Assembly: GCA_944382785.1 (NCBI GenBank)
Contig: CALWNO010000006.1
Location: forward strand, 1-64,000
DNA: 64,000 bases
From: an uncultured Gemmiger sp.
GTDB taxonomy: Bacteria > Bacillota > Clostridia > Oscillospirales > Ruminococcaceae
Direction of reading: 5' to 3'
Position numbers and translations under genes: made by a program. Position 1 is the first letter of the stretch, and every line of letters begins with the position of its first letter. Below are positions 59,086 through 64,000 of this stretch, one piece after another. The notes under the pieces are model-generated. The model made no database searches and was not told where the DNA came from. It saw only the letters and a program-made list of their open reading frames with translations.

Positions 59086-61760
59086 AAAACATCATCCATA
59101 CTCTGACCCGCGCGCAGATGCGGGCCAATCCCCGCCGTACGCTGGTGACGCTGATCGGCGTAATTTTGTCTGTGACCATGCTCACGGCTGTTTTTGCGGG
59201 AGCAGATTCCTTTTTGAATCTTTTGTACCGGCAGGCAGCACAGGACAACGGCACCTGGCATGGCAGAGCTTTTGAAACCGGAGAACAGGTGGTACAAAAT
59301 CTGTCCCAGGATGACCGGGTGGACCAGCTGGGTCTGGCAGCCGGCTGGGGCATGGTCCCGCTGGACGATCAGAACAGATGGGGCGCGGCCCTTTATGGAG
59401 TGAACCAGTCTTTTTACCAGCTCCTGGGAGTGGAGTGCCTGGAAGGTACCCTTCCTGCCAAAGAGAACGAACTGGCCATCACCCGGACTATAGCTGAAAA
59501 GACCGGATGGAAACTTGGAGAACAAGTTTCCTTGGATCTGCTGCGGGTCTGGACTCCGCAAGGGATGGATTCCACCGGGGCTACAACCTATCGTCAAACC
59601 AGCGGACTGGGAATCATGGGATTGTCGGACAGCTACGTGATTCACTCTGTGGGGGAAAATCAGTTCACGATTACCGCGATTGTAGACCCGGGCGGCTTTG
59701 ATGACCAGAATGTGCTCACCTGGGAACCATGCTTCACGGCGCTGGAGGAGCAGATTCCCCCGGATGGACTGTGGTGCGCTTACTATACCGTTAATCCGCT
59801 GGGGCAGGAACTGTATAACCTGATGGAAGATATTCAGAACTGGCAGGCAGCCTTGCCTGCCGATGCCGGGGGAGTGGGGACCATTGATCTGAACCGGCAG
59901 CTCCTGCTCTACTATGGCATGGATTACCCGGGCAGCCTGCTGTTGCCTGCTTTTTATGGTTTGATGGCGGTGACGCTTCTCATCATCCTGGTAGGCGCTG
60001 TGTCTCTGGCAAGAAACGCCTTTGCCATCAGTATGTCGGAGCGCACCCAAATGCTGGGAATGCTGGCCAGTGTGGGGGCGACCCGGGCACAGAAGCGGCA
60101 ATCCGTCCTGTACGAAGCCTTCATCCTGGGATTGATTGGAATCCCGTTTGGGCTGGCTGCTGGCTGCGGAGGAATGGCGGTGGCCCTGATTCTCCTGAAT
60201 CAACAGGTACAGGAGCTGTTTCAATTTACCCAGTCCCTTTATCTTTCGGTCCGGCCCATGTTCCTGGTTGCTGCGGCTCTGTTGGCAGCCTTGACCCTGG
60301 CGTTCAGCGCATTGCAACCCGCCTTGAAGGCCAGCAGGGTCACGCCCATGGATGCCATCCGGGGAGAAGGACAGATTCAACTGCATTCCAGTGACATGAA
60401 AACGGGGAAGCTGACCAGAATGATTTTTGGCTTCCCAGGGGTTCTGGCTCTCAAAAACTGTAAGCGGAACCGGGGGCGGTATCGGGCGATAGTCTTTTCC
60501 CTGGCGCTCAGCGTAATCGTGCTAGTGGCCGGCACCGGCCTTTCCTACTACGTAGATCGTGCCATGGGCGTGCGTTACGGGGCAGGCAGCCCCATAGCAA
60601 CAGCGACCATCACCTTCAACGATCCTTCCCTGGATACAACTCCTTACACGGATGAACTGAAAGCTCTGGCAGGAACGGGGGAGGCCCGGGTTGTCGGAGG
60701 CCTGCAGGCGGGAGCAATGGGCAGTTTCACGTTGGACTGGGCAGATATGAGCCAAGAGACGATTAACTGGCTGCAAAGCCAGACCGACTTGTCGGAGGAG
60801 GAGGACACTTCCGGGGGCAGTCAAAGCAGTACCATCTATCCAACCTTGCTGGTCATGGAGGACGAGGAGTTCGCCGCTTGGGCAGGCCAGGGTGTTTCTC
60901 TGAATCCGGATTACCTGGATTGCGTTATGATTACCAGCACCTATCTGAATTATGAAGGCAGCTACACCCAACTGAAGAATGCTTTGAATCTGCGGCCTGG
61001 CTTTTCCATGGATTTTGCGCAGGAGGGTGGGTTTGCGGATACCTGGCATATAGCGGCACTGGCGGAGGATTTCCCATATTCCGGCAATACGGTCACGGAC
61101 ACCAGCATTGACAGCCTTACCTTACAGCTGGTGACAAGCCGCAGCGTCTTTCAGGCGTTTCTGGACCGGCAAGAGTCCCAGAACAGGGAAGGGGCCTACT
61201 ACTGGCAGATCCAATATATTCACCCGGAAAGCATCTCGGCTCTGACCAACGGATTGCAAGACTGGTCCTTGAACAACAGTTATGGACTTCCCGCAGGTGT
61301 GGTCAGTGCATACTACAACACCTTGGCTATGGGTGGGTTGCAGCGCTTCGGTATGCTCCTGCAGATTCTCTGTGTTGGGTTTGTTCTGTTGCTGTGTCTG
61401 GTATGTATGGCCAATATCCATAACAGCCTCTCTACGGGAATGGAACTGCGTGCCCGGGAATACGGGATACTCCGCAGTGTAGGCATCACGCCGGCTGACT
61501 TCCGAAAAATGATTTGGCTGGAAAGCCTTTTCTACGGAATCAAAGCGCTGTGCTGGAGTTTGCCTTTGGGCTTGGGCGTCCTGGCTCTGGAATACTGTGC
61601 CATCCGGCGAGCGTTTCAATTCCCGTTCTGCCTGCCAGTGGAAATCGTTGTCCTGGCAATTGTTTTGGTGCTGGGGGTGTGTTGGTTCTCCGGCTTGCTG
61701 ACCCGCAGAAACCTGGCGGAGCAGACCATTGCTCAGGCCATCCAGAAAACTATCTGCTGA
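59082..61760 (+). CDS. FtsX-like ABC permease with large extracellular domains
   Basis: 892 aa. TM1 near 20-42 (TLVTLIGVILSVTMLTAVFAG), a ~240-aa extracellular region, an FtsX core of three helices (~285-420), then TM5 (~465-485), a second ~260-aa extracellular region and a second FtsX core at the C-terminus (FVLLLCLVCMANI... to GVCWFSGLLTRRNLAE). This two-domain layout is common in clostridial peptide-sensing/resistance systems and differs from the 10-TM BceB with its single extracellular loop. The cognate peptide is unknown. Confidence 0.88.
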   Translation: MKNIIHTLTRAQMRANPRRTLVTLIGVILSVTMLTAVFAGADSFLNLLYRQAAQDNGTWHGRAFETGEQVVQNLSQDDRVDQLGLAAGWGMVPLDDQNRWGAALYGVNQSFYQLLGVECLEGTLPAKENELAITRTIAEKTGWKLGEQVSLDLLRVWTPQGMDSTGATTYRQTSGLGIMGLSDSYVIHSVGENQFTITAIVDPGGFDDQNVLTWEPCFTALEEQIPPDGLWCAYYTVNPLGQELYNLMEDIQNWQAALPADAGGVGTIDLNRQLLLYYGMDYPGSLLLPAFYGLMAVTLLIILVGAVSLARNAFAISMSERTQMLGMLASVGATRAQKRQSVLYEAFILGLIGIPFGLAAGCGGMAVALILLNQQVQELFQFTQSLYLSVRPMFLVAAALLAALTLAFSALQPALKASRVTPMDAIRGEGQIQLHSSDMKTGKLTRMIFGFPGVLALKNCKRNRGRYRAIVFSLALSVIVLVAGTGLSYYVDRAMGVRYGAGSPIATATITFNDPSLDTTPYTDELKALAGTGEARVVGGLQAGAMGSFTLDWADMSQETINWLQSQTDLSEEEDTSGGSQSSTIYPTLLVMEDEEFAAWAGQGVSLNPDYLDCVMITSTYLNYEGSYTQLKNALNLRPGFSMDFAQEGGFADTWHIAALAEDFPYSGNTVTDTSIDSLTLQLVTSRSVFQAFLDRQESQNREGAYYWQIQYIHPESISALTNGLQDWSLNNSYGLPAGVVSAYYNTLAMGGLQRFGMLLQILCVGFVLLLCLVCMANIHNSLSTGMELRAREYGILRSVGITPADFRKMIWLESLFYGIKALCWSLPLGLGVLALEYCAIRRAFQFPFCLPVEIVVLAIVLVLGVCWFSGLLTRRNLAEQTIAQAIQKTIC

Positions 61761-61814
61761 ACAGAAAGCCCGGAAAAAGTGTGGCTTTACGAAGGCTCTT
61801 GGAAAGAGTAATTA

Positions 61815-61856
61815 AAGGGCGCGTTGCAGGATATCCACCTGCGGCGCGCCCTCTTT
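61815..61856 (+). terminator. terminator of the two-component/ABC unit
   Basis: AAGGGCGCG-TTGCAGG pairs with CCTGC-GGCGCGCCCT, followed by CTTT. A further inverted repeat TCCCTGT/ACAGGGA lies at 61879-61909 with no clear function. Confidence 0.7.
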
Positions 61857-61946
61857 AAGAGGGCCGCTAAAAAATAGGTCCCTGTAGCGAATGTCAGTTA
61901 CCACAGGGATATGTAAGATATCAATATTCTGTGAAGAAAAAATTTT

Positions 61947-61987
61947 TAGAAAAAATCGCGGAAGATCTCGTAAAAATCTTCCGCGAT
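61947..61987 (-). terminator. tRNA-Arg terminator
   Basis: On the minus strand ATCGCGGAAGAT pairs perfectly with ATCTTCCGCGAT and is followed by T6. Confidence 0.9.
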
Positions 61988-61989
61988 GG

Positions 61990-62066
61990 TGGTGTCCCCG
62001 CCCGGGCTCGAACCGGGGGCCTCGGGCTTAGGAGGCTCGCGCTCTATCCAACTGAGCTACGGAGAC
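61990..62066 (-). tRNA. tRNA-Arg (CCT)
   Basis: 77 nt with encoded CCA. Acceptor GTCTCCG/CGGGGAC, D-arm GCTC-GAGC, anticodon loop CTCCTAA (anticodon CCT, reads AGG), T-arm CCCGG-TTCGAGC-CCGGG. The anticodon stem CGAGC/GCCCG has an A29-C41 mismatch, all other pairs close. Confidence 0.93.
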
Positions 62067-62084
62067 ATATATGGCTTTTCTTTG

Positions 62085-62114
62085 ATTTTACGCTCTTTTT
62101 TGCGTTTCGCTCAA
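62085..62114 (-). promoter_or_regulatory. tRNA-Arg promoter
   Basis: Minus-strand TTGAGC (62114-62109), 18-bp spacer, TAAAAT (62090-62085), 19 bp before the tRNA. Confidence 0.6.
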
Positions 62115-62249
62115 GGTGACGATCTGGATCTAGCAAACTGATTCGTTGGAAAACGGGTGGTTGCTCTAACGTCCTTTTCGGAAAAAATTGTGGCGTTTTC
62201 TCAAAATTGTTGCATCTCTCCGACGTTAGAAAACCGTAAAAATGCTGAT

Positions 62250-62346
62250 GGTATTCGAACCGGAGTTCAGATTCAAAAATGGCGGTTCGCCTCTGATAAG
62301 CAACTTCTTAGGGAGCGCCCCCTCCATCCGGCTGAACTACTGAGAC
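62250..62346 (-). pseudogene. decayed tRNA-Arg-like sequence
   Basis: On the minus strand from 62346: GTCTCAGTAGTTCAGCCGGA matches the tRNA-Arg 5' half at most positions, and CGCTCCCTAAG resembles its anticodon arm; a T-arm-like CCGGTTCGAATACC appears only ~50 nt later. The acceptor 3' strand and CCA are missing and the D and anticodon stems do not close, so it cannot fold as a tRNA. It lies 184 bp upstream of the intact tRNA-Arg on the same strand. Confidence 0.6.
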
Positions 62347-62468
62347 AGACGAAAAGCGAAGAGAGACGGAATTTTTCCCGACAGGCACGGAATGGGCAAA
62401 ATGGAAAATCGCACAACCCTCAGAGGTATCGGGCCGCCATGATCGGGCGACCCGATATTCTGTCCCTC

Positions 62469-62497
62469 ATTATACTGTCTTTTCACGGCAAAATCAA
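62469..62497 (-). promoter_or_regulatory. promoter upstream of the tRNA-like relic
   Basis: Minus-strand TTGATT (62497-62492), 17-bp spacer, TATAAT (62474-62469). Its transcript would begin near 62462 with a hairpin-rich leader (TATCGGG/CCCGATA) and run through the relic towards tRNA-Arg. Confidence 0.6.
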
Positions 62498-62503
62498 GCT
62501 GTG

Positions 62504-63439
62504 CTATTCCAGAGCGGCTTTGGCGGCATCGATTTTGGCCCGGGCCTCGGAGAGTTGTACCTCACAGGAGTTCAGTGTTTCCAGGCGGTTCCGGTCACCC
62601 AGGATGGCCGTCCAGTATTCGCCGTCCCGGTAGCGGAAGATAACCCACTCATACCCGTCGTATTTGGTTTTGCTTTTCTGCAGTACGGGGTAGGTGCCTA
62701 CCGGGAGATATCCCACCACATCGTTGAAATTGGCGGTGTAGAAGTATTCGGTCTGTGCCCCGAACACCACCAGTTGGATGCCATCCACCGTTTCCATCTC
62801 CGGCCCGGAGGTTCCATATCCGTTAAAGTTTCCGGATTTCAGGATGGGCAGAAAATCAGTATAGCTGTAATTGAGATCGCACGCGCCGGTGATGCCGCCC
62901 ACACTGCCGGTGGAAGAATACTGCCACATGGCATAGTTGCCGGAATATCCGGGCTGACTGCGGTAGTCAGCAAGCCAGAGGGGATATCCCGCCAGTTGAG
63001 ACGGATTGAGGTAATTGTTGATGAAGTTGGTGTAGCTGTACCATCCGGCGTACCAGTTTTGCTGGTAGAAGATGTCCATGGCATATTGGACCAGTCCGGT
63101 CAATTGGGAGCGGCCCAGCGCCGCCAGTTTGTTGTCTTCCACATCCACAAAGACAGGATATTCCAACTGCAACCCTTCCAGAACATTCAGAAACAGACTC
63201 AGCTCATTGATCACGGCGCTCTGGCTGGTGGCATATGTGTAATAGTAGGCGCCGACCCGCAGCCCTGCGGCGTGAGCGCCGTTCACATTTTGCAGAAAAT
63301 ACGGGTCCACATACAATCCACTGTTGTTGCTGGAGCCCAACCGGATGATGGCAAACTGTTTGCCGGCGGCCGCCACATTGTTCCAGTTGATGCTGCCCTG
63401 GTATCTGGATACATCTATGCCGTTTTGAAAGAGTTCCAT
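62504..63439 (-). CDS. GH25 muramidase-like protein with extra C-terminal domain
   Basis: 311 aa. N-terminal ~205 aa is a GH25 lysozyme fold: GIDVSRYQGSINWNNV, FAIIRLGSS, VGAYYYTYATS and acidic pair in YPVFVDVEDNK, then AGWYSYTNF and LWLADYRSQPGY-AMWQYSSTG. The last ~100 aa (TVDGIQLVVFGAQTEYFYTANF onward) form an unassigned domain ending in a helical tail. No signal peptide or membrane anchor is visible, so export route or autolytic/endolysin-like use is open. Start at 63439 with GGAGGGGGA on the 3' arm of a hairpin. Confidence 0.82.
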   Translation of the reverse strand: MELFQNGIDVSRYQGSINWNNVAAAGKQFAIIRLGSSNNSGLYVDPYFLQNVNGAHAAGLRVGAYYYTYATSQSAVINELSLFLNVLEGLQLEYPVFVDVEDNKLAALGRSQLTGLVQYAMDIFYQQNWYAGWYSYTNFINNYLNPSQLAGYPLWLADYRSQPGYSGNYAMWQYSSTGSVGGITGACDLNYSYTDFLPILKSGNFNGYGTSGPEMETVDGIQLVVFGAQTEYFYTANFNDVVGYLPVGTYPVLQKSKTKYDGYEWVIFRYRDGEYWTAILGDRNRLETLNSCEVQLSEARAKIDAAKAALE

Positions 63440-63446
63440 AAAAAAT

Positions 63447-63480
63447 CCCCCTCCCTGCCTTATGATATGCAGGGAAGGGG
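63447..63480 (-). terminator. hairpin after fabG-like gene that also holds the GH25 ribosome binding site
   Basis: Minus strand CCCCTTCCCTGC pairs with GCAGGGAGGGGG (one mismatch) across 10 nt and is followed by ATTTTTT, then ATG. It can act as a terminator for the upstream SDR gene and at the same time mask the GH25 SD. Confidence 0.65.
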
Positions 63481-63491
63481 AGGGTGGTGTT

Positions 63492-64000
63492 TCAGATGAC
63501 CAGGCCGCCATTTTGTCCGATGACCTGCCCGGTAATGTAACCGGCATCCGGGGAAGCCAGAAAAACCAGGGTGCGGGCGATCTCTTCGGCGGTGCCCAGA
63601 CGCCCCACAGGGGTCTCTTCTGCCAGCGCAGCCCGGTCATCCTCGGAAAAGGAAGCCATCATGTCGGTGTCGATGACGCCCGGCGCCACGCAATTGACTG
63701 TAATGCCGGACGGGCCTTCTTCTTTGGCCAAGGCACGGCACAGGCCGATAACACCGGCCTTGGCAGCGGAGTAATGCACTTCGCAGCTGCCGCCGGTTTG
63801 TCCCCACATGCTGCTGATGCAGAGAATGCGGCCATATTTCTGATGGATCATTCCCGGCAAAACCGCCCGGCAGGCGTAGAAGACACCGTCCAGGTCCACA
63901 CTCATCATCCGCCGCCAGTCCTCGTCGGTCAAGTCGGTGAAGAGCTTCTGCTGGGCGATTCCCGCATTGCATACAAGGACGTGTGGACCGCCCAGTACCC
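63492..64000 (-). CDS. SDR-family 3-oxoacyl-ACP reductase-like protein, partial
   Basis: C-terminal ~169 aa of a short-chain dehydrogenase; the start lies beyond position 64000. HVLVCNAGIAQQKLF (NAG motif), ILCISSMWGQTG (catalytic Ser), VHYSAAKAGVIGLCRALA (YxxxK) and VAPGVIDTDM are present, ending GYITGQVIGQNGGLVI. Closest to FabG, but related SDRs look the same in this part; no other fatty-acid genes are visible here. Confidence 0.82.
   Translation of the reverse strand, partial: VLGGPHVLVCNAGIAQQKLFTDLTDEDWRRMMSVDLDGVFYACRAVLPGMIHQKYGRILCISSMWGQTGGSCEVHYSAAKAGVIGLCRALAKEEGPSGITVNCVAPGVIDTDMMASFSEDDRAALAEETPVGRLGTAEEIARTLVFLASPDAGYITGQVIGQNGGLVI

Noticed and set aside
62250..62346. A second functional tRNA
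   Set aside because: Acceptor 3' strand and CCA absent, stems do not close, extra ~40 nt between anticodon and T-arm pieces.

Overview
The window reads as a chromosomal segment of a GC-rich, low-complexity anaerobic Firmicute, most likely a Clostridia/Oscillospiraceae (Ruminococcaceae) gut bacterium of the Faecalibacterium-Gemmiger-Subdoligranulum type. This is inferred from a monomeric [FeFe] hydrogenase, anaerobic (cbi-type) cobalamin synthesis, DUF3793 and FeoB-associated Cys-rich proteins, frequent TTG/GTG starts with strong Shine-Dalgarno (SD) sites, and sigma-A promoters with 17-bp spacers. The genus is not proven. No phage, IS element, integrase or CRISPR array is visible.

Layout. 1-13.1 kb: the 5' part of the RNase P RNA gene (minus strand), then a core block: RluA-family pseudouridine synthase, membrane-anchored M23 peptidase, MurA, YycJ-type hydrolase, RlmH, [FeFe] hydrogenase, MtaB, a DacF-type carboxypeptidase, Pgi, a small P-loop protein, YceD and L32. 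13.2-20.8 kb: DUF512 radical-SAM protein, Der, PlsY, an FMN hydroxy-acid oxidase with an N-terminal Cys motif, an M3 oligopeptidase and a diguanylate cyclase. 20.9-25.2 kb: an iron island with DUF3793, a DtxR/MntR repressor, feoA-feoA-feoB and a Cys-rich membrane protein, marked by five copies of GTTAG-N6-CTAAC; the feoB 5' end is damaged. 25.3-32.3 kb: TcdA, TtcA-type thiolase, a possible structured RNA, GlmM, tRNA-Pro(GGG), two membrane/unknown proteins, SRAP, Bcp and YaaA.

32.35-52.1 kb: a single B12-riboswitch-led operon. It holds B12 uptake (btuF-C-D) and essentially every step from sirohydrochlorin to adenosylcobalamin, lower-ligand activation and nucleotide-loop assembly, all translationally coupled, ending in a terminator at about 52.1 kb. 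Sirohydrochlorin formation (hem genes, uroporphyrinogen methyltransferase) is not in the window.

52.2-64 kb: an unusual HTH-membrane-Asp-box protein, a non-coding, possibly decayed stretch, a C69 dipeptidase, a Bce-like two-component/ABC module with a matching operator, tRNA-Arg(CCT) next to a decayed tRNA-like copy, a GH25 muramidase whose ribosome binding site lies in a hairpin, and a partial SDR reductase running off the right edge.
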